DNA from: CAZCAC01 sp964496575
Lineage (GTDB): Bacteria; Planctomycetota; UBA1135; GCA-002686595
Assembly: GCA_964496575.1 (NCBI GenBank)
Contig: CAZCAC010000047.1
Span: 1 to 60,036 of the forward strand
DNA: 60,036 bases
Direction of reading: 5' to 3'
This document shows positions 24,627-34,464 of this stretch, piece after piece. The notes beneath the pieces were generated by a model. It saw only the letters and a program-made list of their open reading frames with translations. It had not been told where the DNA came from and made no database searches. Positions within the stretch are counted from its first letter, which is position 1. Every line of letters starts with the position of its first letter. The translations under genes were made by a program, and so were the position numbers.

Positions 24627-27272
24627 ATGGACTCGACCGGGAAACAGCCGAACGTCGAAGCGCTCCTGGCCAACCTGGGCTGGGTGCGGGGGCTCGCCTA
24701 CGGCCTGGTGCGCGACGACGCGGAGGCGGACGACCTGACGCAGGAAGCGGCACTCATCGCCCTGCGGCGGCCGGGCGACACGGGGACTCCATCCAGGCCG
24801 TGGCTCGCCACGGTCCTCAGGAACATCATCCATCAGCGCTTCAAGGGCGAGTCGAGCCGTCGTTGGCGAGAGCGGGCGGCGGCACGGGAGGCGGTAGTCC
24901 CCTCCGCCAGTGAGCTGAACGAGCGGATGGAGCACCAGCGCGTGCTGGCGACGGCGATCACCGAGCTCGACGAGCCCTACCGATCGACGGTCATCCTGCG
25001 CTACCTGGAAGGGAAGACCGCGGTCGAGATCGCCGGAATGTCGGGGATCCCGCCGGCGACGGTGCGCAGCAGATTGAAGCGTGCACTCGACATGCTGCGG
25101 GAGAAGCTGGATCAGTCGCACGAGGGAGGACGATCGGTCTGGATGCCGGTCCTCGTCTCGCTCGCCCGCCCCCTCGATCCCGGAGAGGCCGGGCTCGTCG
25201 GGGGATCGCTCGCGACCTCCGGCGGCGTCGCTGTGATGAACAAGCTGATCATCGCCTCTCTGCTCGTGGGTCTGACGCTGGCCATCTGGTGGGTGAGCGA
25301 CCTGGGCAGCCCGCGGACCGAGATCACCGAACCGGCGCAACCGGCCGTCACGAGTACGAGACCTGACTCGACCGCCTCGGCCGCCGTCTCCCCGGAGGAG
25401 CTTCCCCCCGTCTCGCCGAGGGTCGAGGTCGATGGGGCCCGCGCAGCGAGTGAATCGGCGGGCCTGGAAGAGCCCGGTTGGTGGCTGACCGGTCAGCTGA
25501 CCGTCGGGCAGCGGCTCCCGGCCGCCTCGGTGCCGGTCGAGGTCACGGCGGTCTACCATGTCGGCCCGGACGGATCCCTGTCCGCCGCGACCGAGCTCGA
25601 CGGTCGATTGCGCGTGGACCTGAGCTCGCTGTTTCGCGAACGGGGACGCCTGGTGACCGCGCTCGAGGTGACGGCGCGGCACGAGGGATTCATGCCGGTG
25701 TGGAAGACGCTCCTCGTGGATCGCGCGGGCCGACAGGATCCGTACCTGCCCGGTGGGCGGAGCGCCTTCACCTGGAAGGCTGATCTCTCGCCGGTGCTGG
25801 CCACCGTTCGTGGTCGACTGAAGCGAGAGAGCGCGGTCTGCGAGCTTCCGCTGACCGTGGCGCTGCTCTCGTCGTCCGGGGTGGAAGAGGTACTCCTGGA
25901 CAGGACGATCACCGAAGCGGATGGCAGCTTCGAGGTCCACTCGCCGAGGACCGGTGACCACCGCCTGGTGGTATGGCTCCCCGAGCCACTTCATCCCGTG
26001 CGCGGTCATCCACGTCCGCGGGTCCACGAGCTCGCGATCGACGGCGGCGGACTCGTTCAGCTCGAAGACGTCGAGATCGACACAGGAGTCGTCGCGAGTG
26101 GGCGGGTGAGAACCAGTGGAGGAGTATCCATCGCGGGAGCCGGCATCACCCTGCACCCCAACCGCGAGGCCGAGCCGTTGCCGTGGGCGAAGCTCCTCCG
26201 AACAGCCTCGGGGTACGAGCGTCGCAGCCCGAGAGCGACCAGTGACGATGATGGAGACTTCGAGGTCTCCGGGCTGGCGCCGGGTGAATACTCCCTCTAC
26301 ACACCCGTGCTCCCGCTGGAGATCGAGTATCCGATCGGGCGAGACACCCCAGACATCAAGCTGCCACGTCTCACGGCACCCTGCCATGGACTCGACCTCG
26401 TCCTCGAAGGACCCGTGGTGAGGTTCTCGGTGACGGGCGATGGACTGCCCCGGAGGGGCTGCTGGTTTCGCACGGGAAGTGGCCTCGAATACGCGACTTG
26501 GAACCGGAGACCGGGATCTGCGGATGGCAAGGGCAGGGAGCTCTTCGTCCGCATCGACGGAGACGAGCAGCTCCTCGATATCTCCTTCGGCGCCCCCGGG
26601 TTCGAGGAGAAGCGCTTCACCTGTCGGGTGTCGGAGTTGCTCGCCCGGCCGGACGTATCGATCGAGCTCAGGCCGGATCCGAGCGTCGGGCATCTGATCA
26701 GCTCGCTCTCGCGCGACGAGGCCAGGAGGGTCGAGATGGCGAAGCTCACCTTGAGGCAGTCCAGCGGCGAGAGGCGAGACATGGGCTGGCGCCGTGAGGA
26801 GATGGGGATTCGCGACGGGGCCACGATCCAGTTCAGGGACATACCCTCGGGAACGTACGAGGCCCGCTTCGAGGTCATCGACGTCGAAACGAGGGAAGGA
26901 GCTCGAGCTCTCGCGCCGGAGGAGTTCACCCTGAAGATCGCGCCCGGCCAGGAGCTCACGCGGGTGATGTCCCTGCAACCGGCGGCGAAGCTGGTGATCC
27001 GGGCCGGTTCGAAAGAGGTTCACCAGCTGTACCGGTTGGAGTTGCGGGACGCGCGGGGGAAGCACGTGGCGGCCCTGGTGCTCCAGGACCCGTCGCTCGA
27101 CTCGGGGGCTTCAGATCACGACCGTGGCAGCGTCGTCAGGACCCTGGCGCCGGGACGCTATTCCGTGACGGCGACGGGCCGGCACCAGGTCTTCGGCGCG
27201 GAGCCCACGTACGAGTACACCGTCGATCTGAGAGGTGGGGAGACGTACGAACTGGAGCTTCCCACGCCTTGA
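24627..27272 (+). CDS. ECF sigma factor fused to a transmembrane helix and exported repeat domains (1)
   Basis: In this 881-aa protein residues 1-165 are an ECF sigma factor: region 2 with VRGLAYGLVRDDAEADDLTQ and PWLATVLRNIIHQRF, and region 4 with ITELDEPYRSTVILRYLEG and TAVEIAGMSGIPPATVRSRL. A single transmembrane helix (about 204-222, MNKLIIASLLVGLTLAIWW) follows, then about 650 residues predicted outside, containing Cna-B/carboxypeptidase-regulatory-like beta-sandwiches (EADGSFEVHSPRTGDHRLVVW, DDDGDFEVSGLAPGEYSLYT). The sigma domain would be tethered to the membrane and might be released by proteolysis. It starts 69 bp after the serpin and is probably in the same operon. The architecture recurs at 34465. 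Confidence 0.88.
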   Translation: MDSTGKQPNVEALLANLGWVRGLAYGLVRDDAEADDLTQEAALIALRRPGDTGTPSRPWLATVLRNIIHQRFKGESSRRWRERAAAREAVVPSASELNERMEHQRVLATAITELDEPYRSTVILRYLEGKTAVEIAGMSGIPPATVRSRLKRALDMLREKLDQSHEGGRSVWMPVLVSLARPLDPGEAGLVGGSLATSGGVAVMNKLIIASLLVGLTLAIWWVSDLGSPRTEITEPAQPAVTSTRPDSTASAAVSPEELPPVSPRVEVDGARAASESAGLEEPGWWLTGQLTVGQRLPAASVPVEVTAVYHVGPDGSLSAATELDGRLRVDLSSLFRERGRLVTALEVTARHEGFMPVWKTLLVDRAGRQDPYLPGGRSAFTWKADLSPVLATVRGRLKRESAVCELPLTVALLSSSGVEEVLLDRTITEADGSFEVHSPRTGDHRLVVWLPEPLHPVRGHPRPRVHELAIDGGGLVQLEDVEIDTGVVASGRVRTSGGVSIAGAGITLHPNREAEPLPWAKLLRTASGYERRSPRATSDDDGDFEVSGLAPGEYSLYTPVLPLEIEYPIGRDTPDIKLPRLTAPCHGLDLVLEGPVVRFSVTGDGLPRRGCWFRTGSGLEYATWNRRPGSADGKGRELFVRIDGDEQLLDISFGAPGFEEKRFTCRVSELLARPDVSIELRPDPSVGHLISSLSRDEARRVEMAKLTLRQSSGERRDMGWRREEMGIRDGATIQFRDIPSGTYEARFEVIDVETREGARALAPEEFTLKIAPGQELTRVMSLQPAAKLVIRAGSKEVHQLYRLELRDARGKHVAALVLQDPSLDSGASDHDRGSVVRTLAPGRYSVTATGRHQVFGAEPTYEYTVDLRGGETYELELPTP

Positions 27273-27289
27273 CACCATCTGCCGAGGGT

Positions 27290-27817
27290 CTAGCGAGAAC
27301 GAAGGAACTCCGACTGCCGCGTGTTCTCCACCCAGAACCACTCTCCCTCGATCCACATCCAGGTCTCGATGATGTGGAGCTCCTGAATCAGGTATTCGGG
27401 ATCCGTGTCGGCCGGGATCATCGGGTGGTGCGTCGTCCAGAGCACCGAGACCTCCACGTACGCCGTCTTCCCGTCGGTCGAGTGGAGGTGGGGCCGGGAG
27501 GGGTTTCGGTACTCGTGGTAGTCCTTGCCGGCCAGATACCTCACCAGGCTCTCCTGCGCCTTCCTCGCCGGCGCCAGGAAGTCGTAGGACTGGACCCAGT
27601 CTCCCGCCACGATCGTGTCCCAGCGCGCCGCAGACCGAGCCGGAGCGATCTCGTACTCGGGGAAGGGCTGTTCGATCAACGTCGGCGGCTGTTCGAGGGC
27701 ACCGATGCTCAGGTTCTCGGTGCTCTTCCCCTCCCCCCTCCGGTCGAGACAGCTGCCAGCCAGCCAGACAACCGGGACGAGGAGTATTGCAGTACCCGCC
27801 ATGATCCATTTGCTCAT
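27290..27817 (-). CDS. Small exported protein, function unknown
   Basis: This 175-aa protein begins MSKWIMAGTAILLVPVVWLAG followed by SCLDRRGEG, a signal peptide whose Cys after AGS gives a weak lipobox, so it may be a lipoprotein. The mature part is rich in aromatic residues (WVQSYDFLAP, YHEYRNPSRPHLHS, TWMWIEGEWFWVE), in the style of small NTF2-like or SnoaL-like domains, but I do not recognise a family. GGAGAT lies 6-7 bp before the ATG at 27817 and decides the start. It converges on the sigma-TM fusion gene with only 17 bp between stop codons. Confidence 0.7.
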   Translation of the reverse strand: MSKWIMAGTAILLVPVVWLAGSCLDRRGEGKSTENLSIGALEQPPTLIEQPFPEYEIAPARSAARWDTIVAGDWVQSYDFLAPARKAQESLVRYLAGKDYHEYRNPSRPHLHSTDGKTAYVEVSVLWTTHHPMIPADTDPEYLIQELHIIETWMWIEGEWFWVENTRQSEFLRSR

Positions 27818-27941
27818 CTTTCGATCTCCATTCAGCAGGGCCCACACCGTCGGAGTACGGGCATCGTCTTCAGATGGAGAACCTGAGTGGGCCGATGCCG
27901 GAAACGTTGCGACGAATCGCCGGTTTCTTCCCCGCGGCGCG

Positions 27942-28088
27942 ATGTCGATCACCCAGCCGCTCGAGAACGACATCGCGCGCACCCAGCGCGTCCTCCGGGG
28001 GGGCTTCCTGGTGGTCGGCGCGGTGATCGCCGTGGCTCTCGCTCTGTTCGCCTCGTACGTGGTCCGATCGCGAAGAAGGTCCTCCTGA
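27942..28088 (+). CDS. Possible 48-aa single-pass membrane protein
   Basis: The translation is MSITQPLENDIARTQRVLRG, then a hydrophobic helix (FLVVGAVIAVALALFASYVV) and a basic tail RSRRRSS, a convincing type of small inner-membrane protein. There is no clear Shine-Dalgarno, and the gene lies in the gap between two minus-strand genes, so chance is not excluded. No family was recognised. Confidence 0.35.
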   Translation: MSITQPLENDIARTQRVLRGGFLVVGAVIAVALALFASYVVRSRRRSS

Positions 28089-28111
28089 TCCGGAACCGGT
28101 GGAGGGATCGG

Positions 28112-30556
28112 TCAGCGCCCCTCTTCTCCCTCGAGTGCGGCGCGTCGCACCTGCTCGAACCGCTCCCGCAACCTGCTCTCCCAGAGGCGACTCAGCCCCG
28201 CCCGCAGCCAGGCCTCGTCCGGGTCCTCCGGCCGGCAGCCCGCGAAGGTCTCCCGCACCACGCACTCCCCGACGCTCTCTCCCGTCGACCTGGTGCGCAG
28301 CTCCCGCCAGGCCGCGGCGACGGCGGCGACCGCGGGCCCCTCGCCGAGATCGAACAGGTCCTCGCAATCGTCGAGAAACGCCTCGACGGAAGTGTCGTCG
28401 TTCCCCTGCTCGGCCAGGTACCGGGAGGCGTCCCGGTAGCCGACGAAGTCGCACAGGGCGATCGTCGCCCAGAGGCCCAGCGGGCCGCAGTCGCGGTCAC
28501 GGACCAACCAGCCCAGCTTGTCCGGGACCCGCTCGAACTCCACCGAGGTCGCCGGCATGGTCAGGGCCGGCAGCAGCCTCGCGACCTGGGCCGGCCAGCT
28601 CATCGTCTCGTGGCGCTCGATCACGCAGAGCGCGACGGACTCGAGCAGCCAGCGCACCGTGCCCATCAAGTCGTCGGAGTCCTGCCCGGCTCCAGTCGAA
28701 CGAGGCTCGAGCAGGTCGCTCTCCTCCTCCTCGGTCTCCGCTCCCCTCCGAATGCGCTCGGCCATCAGGGCGTGCACCGCGGGGAAGACCAGGACCCACT
28801 CCGGAGCGAATCCCGGGTTCGCCGCCCTCCACACCTCGAACACGGCAAAGGCCGCGTCGAGCTCCGGCGAACCCTCCGGCTCCCGGCTCTGCGCGCCTCG
28901 GGTCGAGGACCATTCCGGAGGTCGCAGGTCGTCCAGATCGCCGTACCGGAAGTGCCCCTGGAAGCCCTGGTCGTCGAAGTCGAACTGCAGCAGCAGGCGA
29001 AGGTCGTCGCGGTCGACGGTGAGGGACAGCTCCCCCACCTCGGCCGAGTACGTCCGGAGCAGTCTCTCCGGATCGGGGCTTGGCGGGGGATCCATCTTCT
29101 CGAGCAGGTACAGCAGCGCGGACGGGGAGACGAACTGGCTCAGCTGCAGGGGCGGCTGCGATCGGTCGCGGGTGGAGTCGATCATCATCGAGAACCCCAG
29201 ATCGAAGTTCTTCCCTTCCCCGCGGCCCGCTCCCTTCGCGTGGTGAGCCTGGACGATCACCGACAGCCCCCGCTCGAGCGCCCGCATTTCGAAGCTCGCC
29301 ACCAGCGGCGCGCAGTGCGCGACTCCGCCCCCCTCGTCGAACGCGAGGCGAAGGAGCGGCGTGGCCTCGCCCCCGGCGTCGAGGCGGGCCAGCTCGGCCG
29401 CCGCGAAGCTCCGGAGCACGGTGAGGTGCAGCTTCAGCCGATCCCCCTCCGCCCAGGGCACTGGCACCCCGGCGCCGGTCAATCCCGCGACCAGCATCTG
29501 CGAGCGCTCCGGCGAGAGGGTGGCCTCGAGCTCCAGCCCCGCGCTGCTCCCCGCCTCTACCTCCAGCCGCCGCACCGCGCGGCTCAGGAGATCCAGCTCC
29601 TCCGCCGGATGGTCGGCCAGCGGCGGAACGTCCGGAGCCTGCTCGAGGTGGACCACCAGGTCGCACGAGGTGATCTCTCCGTCGACCGGCTTGTACCGCG
29701 CGCGAGCCTCGCCGAAGCGGCCGGAGGCCCGCAGGCGCTCGATCGCCTCCAGCCGGACCGCTCTGGTCGCCGGCGTCCCGGCGGGAATCGCGGCCCAGCG
29801 CTGCAGGACCTCGACGGGCTCCCCGAACTCCCCCTCGAAGCGCATCTCGTGGACGGTGAAGAGAGGACCCTCGTCCCGGATCACCACGATGGGGCGCAGC
29901 TCGCCCGCGCCGCTCCGCTCCCAGAGGACGTCGAGCTCGGCCAGCCACAGCCCCGCCGCTCTCGCCGCCTCGACCGCCAGGTCTTCGACGCGCTCCCGGT
30001 CCGAGGACGACTGGCGCGCGGGCTCACCGCCGACCCAGAACTCCGTCGAAGGCTCCGCCTTCAACCGGCACGCCACCGACTGCGCGTAGATCGGCTCGGG
30101 CCCGGGAGGCGCGGGCAGGAACTCGACGAAGACCGGGTCGACCGAGCCGGCCCGCAGCACGGCGCGCACGAACTCGGGATCGAGCGCCGAGGCACCCTTC
30201 ACGCGCGGCTCCCCGGCGAGCAGGCGCTCGCCCTCCTCGACCTCGACCACGACGCGCCCCTCGTCGGGAACGCAGCGCGCGCGGGCTCGCACGTCGGCGT
30301 ACCCCGCGTGCTGGTAGATCCACTCCGCGGTCGACGAGAGCCAGCTACAGTAGGCCCCTCTCGTGCTCAGCGGATCCGAGGCTTCGAGGTATCCGCTGCT
30401 CCAGAGCAAGGTCTCCCGGACGTGGTCGGCGGGTACCTCCACCGTGCCGACGACTTGCAGCGCGGATGGGTGACCGAGATCGTGGAGCGAGATGTCGTCG
30501 TACGCTGGATCCTGGATGAACAGGGCGACGAGCAACGGGGCCAGCAGGACTTGCAT
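28112..30556 (-). CDS. Exported POTRA-like domain protein without a recognisable barrel
   Basis: This 814-aa protein has a signal peptide at MQVLLAPLLVALFIQDPAYD, which sets the start at 30556. Residues about 90-330 contain stretches like POTRA domains: VVVEVEEGERLLAGEPRVKG, then PLFTVHEMRFEGEFGEPVEV with AIERLRASGRFGEARARY, as in BamA/TamA-type periplasmic repeats. The remainder is a mixed alpha/beta region (about 340-800) with no transmembrane beta-barrel pattern that I can see. It might be a periplasmic partner for an outer-membrane complex. The gene is 130 bp downstream of the C25 peptidase gene on the same strand. Confidence 0.7.
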   Translation of the reverse strand: MQVLLAPLLVALFIQDPAYDDISLHDLGHPSALQVVGTVEVPADHVRETLLWSSGYLEASDPLSTRGAYCSWLSSTAEWIYQHAGYADVRARARCVPDEGRVVVEVEEGERLLAGEPRVKGASALDPEFVRAVLRAGSVDPVFVEFLPAPPGPEPIYAQSVACRLKAEPSTEFWVGGEPARQSSSDRERVEDLAVEAARAAGLWLAELDVLWERSGAGELRPIVVIRDEGPLFTVHEMRFEGEFGEPVEVLQRWAAIPAGTPATRAVRLEAIERLRASGRFGEARARYKPVDGEITSCDLVVHLEQAPDVPPLADHPAEELDLLSRAVRRLEVEAGSSAGLELEATLSPERSQMLVAGLTGAGVPVPWAEGDRLKLHLTVLRSFAAAELARLDAGGEATPLLRLAFDEGGGVAHCAPLVASFEMRALERGLSVIVQAHHAKGAGRGEGKNFDLGFSMMIDSTRDRSQPPLQLSQFVSPSALLYLLEKMDPPPSPDPERLLRTYSAEVGELSLTVDRDDLRLLLQFDFDDQGFQGHFRYGDLDDLRPPEWSSTRGAQSREPEGSPELDAAFAVFEVWRAANPGFAPEWVLVFPAVHALMAERIRRGAETEEEESDLLEPRSTGAGQDSDDLMGTVRWLLESVALCVIERHETMSWPAQVARLLPALTMPATSVEFERVPDKLGWLVRDRDCGPLGLWATIALCDFVGYRDASRYLAEQGNDDTSVEAFLDDCEDLFDLGEGPAVAAVAAAWRELRTRSTGESVGECVVRETFAGCRPEDPDEAWLRAGLSRLWESRLRERFEQVRRAALEGEEGR

Positions 30557-30686
30557 GACGGCTTCCACCGGGCGATTGGCGGGCTCGTATTGTATGCGCG
30601 GCACTGGCGCACGAGGCCGGGGAATCATCACCCCCGGTGGGAACAGGGGAAACCCGTCCGCCCTGTGGACCGGAAGCCCGTCCGGG

Positions 30687-33600
30687 TCAGCGGATCGCCC
30701 GGCTGCCGCCCGGGTAGCGGAGCTCGAACCGCACGTCGTCGGGCAGGATGCCGATCATCTTCAGCGTGATCCGCGTGGGTAGCAGCAAACCGTCCACGGT
30801 GGTGTACTCCACCTCGTGGACCATCTCCTTCTCGGGGCGGACCGGGTCGAGGGCGACGCGCCGCTCCAGGACCGGACCGTGCTCGGTCTCTCGCCACTCG
30901 AAGCGCGTCACCCGGGTCAGGCCGTAGCCGGCCTCGACCAGCCGCTCGATCGTCCCGTCGGCGCGAGTGAACACCTCGGTGCGCACGTCGGGCTCCTCAC
31001 CGGCCAGTGGAGTCAGCACCAGGACGCCCTTCGACGCCACCTCGACGCGGTGTCCCTCGATGGGCGGCAACGGCGACGTGAAGGGTAGATCCGCCACATC
31101 TCGAAGGGCCTGCTCGATCTCCTCGCGCCGCGGCTCCAGGAAGGACGGCAGGTTCCGGGCAGCGAGGGTCGCGCGGCCACCGTCCCCCCACGCCCCGCGG
31201 AAGTGCGCCGAGCCGTAGAGTCGAGGCTGCGGGTTTTCCATCGTCCACTCGATTCCAATCGGGCAGGCACCCGGCGCCGAGCGGTCGTATCGATCTCTTA
31301 TCCGATCGAGGATCTCCCGCGCTTCCTCGGCGATGCGGGGCTCGCCCTCGCGCTCCGGGGTCCAGCGTTTCTCGACCTGGAATCGCGGCCGATCCTGCCG
31401 GGGGACCGGTGAGTCGGAGCTGCCGAGGATGGGCGGCCCACAGAGCAAGTCGAACTCGACCCGCCGGGCCACGTCCCCCGCTCCCTCTTCGAGGCTGGCG
31501 CGCACGAGGGGCACGAACGCCAGCAGCCTCGCTTCCCCACGCGAACCGGGCCGCACGGCGAAGCCCCGGTCGCACCAGCCCGGCCCGGTCACGAGAGTCA
31601 TCTCCTCGACACGGACGTCGTGGGGCAGCTCCACGTCGATCCACGCACCCGGCTGCACGTCGAGGATCGAACGCACCGGGGCGAGCCCGGCGCCGGCGTA
31701 GTTGTACGGCAGGTGGCTCGAGGTCATGCCGGGGCCGGTGCGGACGAAGAACTCGCGCGGGGATCCCTGGCCGGAGGCCGGCATCATCCACACCGGGTCG
31801 CGGCGATCGGTGCCGCGATTGACGATGCCGAGGCGCAACCTGTCCGGGCCGTTCGTCGTCGCGAGCTCGACCTCGATCGGGGAGTGTCCGGCTCGGGGCA
31901 ACCGCGGCTGCAGCTCTGGGTCGCCGAAGAGGTTCATGATGTGGTGCTGCCCCCAGAGGAAGTCGCGCGTGCCGAGCTCGATCCCGTGGTCGAGGGGATC
32001 GAGCAGGTGTCCCGCTTCCAGGAGGTGGGCGAGCAGGTTGCGCCCGTCGCGGTACGCCTCCCCCAGCGTGCTGCCGTCGGCGGCGAGGCGCGCGAAGAAG
32101 AGCTGGATCAGGTGCTCCGAGCGCGCGTAGGCGACGCGCGTATTGCCGAGGTAGGCGACGGCGCCGAGCTGGAAGAAACGGCCGGGGAAGGTCGCTTCCA
32201 GCTCGTGCCCGACGTCGAGCGCCCCCGAGGAGCAGCCGCCCCCGAAGACGATCGGCGCACCCTCGAGCGCGGGCAGCGTCCGGTCGGCGCCGTTCCCCGT
32301 CGAGCAGGTCACGATCGCCGCCCCCGGGTGGATCCCCCACGATCCCGGACCGGAGTGGTTGAAGTAGGCGATCCACCCCGAGCGCGCGATCGCCTCGATC
32401 GTCTCGTCGATCTCGACGTCCTCGCGGTAGAAGCGATTCGCCCGGGCCCCGGCGGCGACGAGGTCGCCTTCGATCCCGCGGATCAGCGCCTCGGCGTTGG
32501 GCAGGACCCACGGCAGCGCGCCCTCCAGCTCGTGGAAGCCGGGCTGGATGACCGTCGCCTCGCCGGGCCAGTCCCCCTTCAGCAGCGGATAGGCCACCGT
32601 CGTCGCGATCTTCGCGGAACCCTCGGTCAACGTCTCGACCGGCAGGCGCCCCACCGCGAGCTCGAGGTAGGCGTCGCCGTCGAGGTCGGCGTAGGGCGCG
32701 TCGGTCGGCAGCTCCTGCTTGATGTCGTATGCCTCGAAGTAGCCGGTCGCCTCGCGATAGCAGAAGGGTATCAGGTCGGGCGTGCCGACGAGGGCGACCG
32801 AGGAGATCGTCCCGAGGGGGGCGGTCACGTGGCGAATACGATCGCGAAGATCATTGGGATCGAGCTCGTCGAGGATCAGCTCGTCGCGAAAGTAGGGTAC
32901 GAACGCGTGGGCGTAGTGGTAGGTCAGGTGAAAGGACCGATCGCCGAGCCTGATGGTCGACCCGATGCGCGGCTCTTCGTCACCATCGAGCCGACCGTCG
33001 CCGTCGAGGTCGACGCGCAGCCGACCGTAACGCGGTGAGCTGTCGGTGGCGACGCGCACCTCCGCAGTCTGCGCTGCGCCGGCGTAGATCTCCTCGCCAT
33101 CGCGTTCGAAGCTCCCGAGGAGATAGTGCCCCATCGACTCGATCTCCTCGAGCCCGGGCGGACATTCCTCGGTGCGCTGCAGCGGGATGCGATGTCGGAC
33201 GACGCGCTGATCGATCGGCAGCACGACGCCGCCGCGCACGCCGGCCAGGGTCGCGGCGAGGGCCGCGGCCCCCGCGCCTTCGCCCGCGGCGACGTTGCCC
33301 ACGGCGAGGTAGTCGGCGCCTCCCGCGGCTCGCGCGATCTCGACTGGATCACGCAGTCGTTCGATCGGGATCCCACTTCTCGAAACGTCGATGGCTCCGA
33401 CCGCCAGGAGGCGCGAGGGTTCCAGCCGCTCCAGTCGTTCGGCCAGGTCACCTCGATCGATCACCAGCGGGATTCCGAGTCGCAGGGCGAGGCACGCGGC
33501 CTGCACCGCGTCGCCGAGGTCCGGCTCACACACGACGACCTCGCCCCCGGTCGGCCACTCGTCGGTGACCGAGACGGCCTGGGGCAACTCCACCGGCACC

Positions 33601-34346
33601 GGGCCGAGGCAGCGGATCTCGCCGGGCCGGTACTTCTCCAGGAACGCCCTGGCCGCCGGCCCGAGATTCGGTCCCACGGCCAGGATCACCGGGAGTCCGT
33701 CCATGGCCCGCGCCGCGCCGGGCAAGGCCTCGAGGTATCGCAGCGCGAGCTCGGGTCCCTCCTCACCGGTGACGACGGTCAGGACGTGGTCGGAATCGGG
33801 CTCGCCGTACTCGAAGGGAACGATCCACGGGCCTTCCAGTCGCACCGCCTCGATCGCGCTCCGGACGAGCGCGTCGAGCTCCTCGGCCTCCGCCTCTGGC
33901 AGCTCCACCGATACCCGCCCGAGGAACTCCTCCGCCTGGAACCAGGTCGAGTCGAACAGGAGCGGTGCGTCCGGCTCGGGGCGGTCGAGCCGGTAGCGCG
34001 TCGAGAGTGCCTCGATCCCCGCGACCATTCGCTCCTCGCGACGGAGCTCCTCGACCTCTCCACGCGCTCCCATCTGCTCCAGCTCGGTCGCGCAGAGACC
34101 GGGAAGCTCGTGCCCGCGGAGTCGCCACACGATCAGGCTGACGCCCCAGTCTTCGTCGTCGTCCCTGCGCCAGGCGTGCTCCTGTCCACCGCCGGCGGTC
34201 GCCTCGGACCCGACCCTGGTCCAGCTCTCACCGGGAGAGTCGAAGATGAGCCCGAGCTCATTCAGCTCGTACGCGTCGTCGGCAATCACGGACGGAACGA
34301 GGACGGAGAGCAGGATGGAGAGGTGGATCATGACGAGACTCAGCAT
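30687..34346 (-). CDS. Secreted gingipain-like C25 cysteine peptidase
   Basis: This 1219-aa protein has a hydrophobic N-terminus (LVMIHLSILLSVLVPSVIA). A long N-terminal region (about 25-480) precedes the peptidase C25 domain: VALVGTPDLIPFCY, YADLDGDAYLELAVGRLP, catalytic His664 in YFNHSGPGSWG and Cys705 in VFGGGCSSGAL, then AYLGNTRVAY and a HHIMNLFGDPEL segment typical of family ends. Beta-rich C-terminal domains follow. The family cleaves after Arg or Lys in gingipains; specificity here is unknown. Two possible starts (34346 and 34331) differ by five residues. It probably shares a transcript with the POTRA-like gene downstream. Confidence 0.88.
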   Translation of the reverse strand: MLSLVMIHLSILLSVLVPSVIADDAYELNELGLIFDSPGESWTRVGSEATAGGGQEHAWRRDDDEDWGVSLIVWRLRGHELPGLCATELEQMGARGEVEELRREERMVAGIEALSTRYRLDRPEPDAPLLFDSTWFQAEEFLGRVSVELPEAEAEELDALVRSAIEAVRLEGPWIVPFEYGEPDSDHVLTVVTGEEGPELALRYLEALPGAARAMDGLPVILAVGPNLGPAARAFLEKYRPGEIRCLGPVPVELPQAVSVTDEWPTGGEVVVCEPDLGDAVQAACLALRLGIPLVIDRGDLAERLERLEPSRLLAVGAIDVSRSGIPIERLRDPVEIARAAGGADYLAVGNVAAGEGAGAAALAATLAGVRGGVVLPIDQRVVRHRIPLQRTEECPPGLEEIESMGHYLLGSFERDGEEIYAGAAQTAEVRVATDSSPRYGRLRVDLDGDGRLDGDEEPRIGSTIRLGDRSFHLTYHYAHAFVPYFRDELILDELDPNDLRDRIRHVTAPLGTISSVALVGTPDLIPFCYREATGYFEAYDIKQELPTDAPYADLDGDAYLELAVGRLPVETLTEGSAKIATTVAYPLLKGDWPGEATVIQPGFHELEGALPWVLPNAEALIRGIEGDLVAAGARANRFYREDVEIDETIEAIARSGWIAYFNHSGPGSWGIHPGAAIVTCSTGNGADRTLPALEGAPIVFGGGCSSGALDVGHELEATFPGRFFQLGAVAYLGNTRVAYARSEHLIQLFFARLAADGSTLGEAYRDGRNLLAHLLEAGHLLDPLDHGIELGTRDFLWGQHHIMNLFGDPELQPRLPRAGHSPIEVELATTNGPDRLRLGIVNRGTDRRDPVWMMPASGQGSPREFFVRTGPGMTSSHLPYNYAGAGLAPVRSILDVQPGAWIDVELPHDVRVEEMTLVTGPGWCDRGFAVRPGSRGEARLLAFVPLVRASLEEGAGDVARRVEFDLLCGPPILGSSDSPVPRQDRPRFQVEKRWTPEREGEPRIAEEAREILDRIRDRYDRSAPGACPIGIEWTMENPQPRLYGSAHFRGAWGDGGRATLAARNLPSFLEPRREEIEQALRDVADLPFTSPLPPIEGHRVEVASKGVLVLTPLAGEEPDVRTEVFTRADGTIERLVEAGYGLTRVTRFEWRETEHGPVLERRVALDPVRPEKEMVHEVEYTTVDGLLLPTRITLKMIGILPDDVRFELRYPGGSRAIR

Positions 34347-34464
34347 ACGCGAGCCCCGCGGCGAGGGCCGGAGCAGGACCGATTCCCCCCATGTCGCGCC
34401 ATCGTGGCGTCCCGGAGATGGGCTGAACCCGCCTCTTACTCTCTCGGCGACGTGCTCGCCAGGA

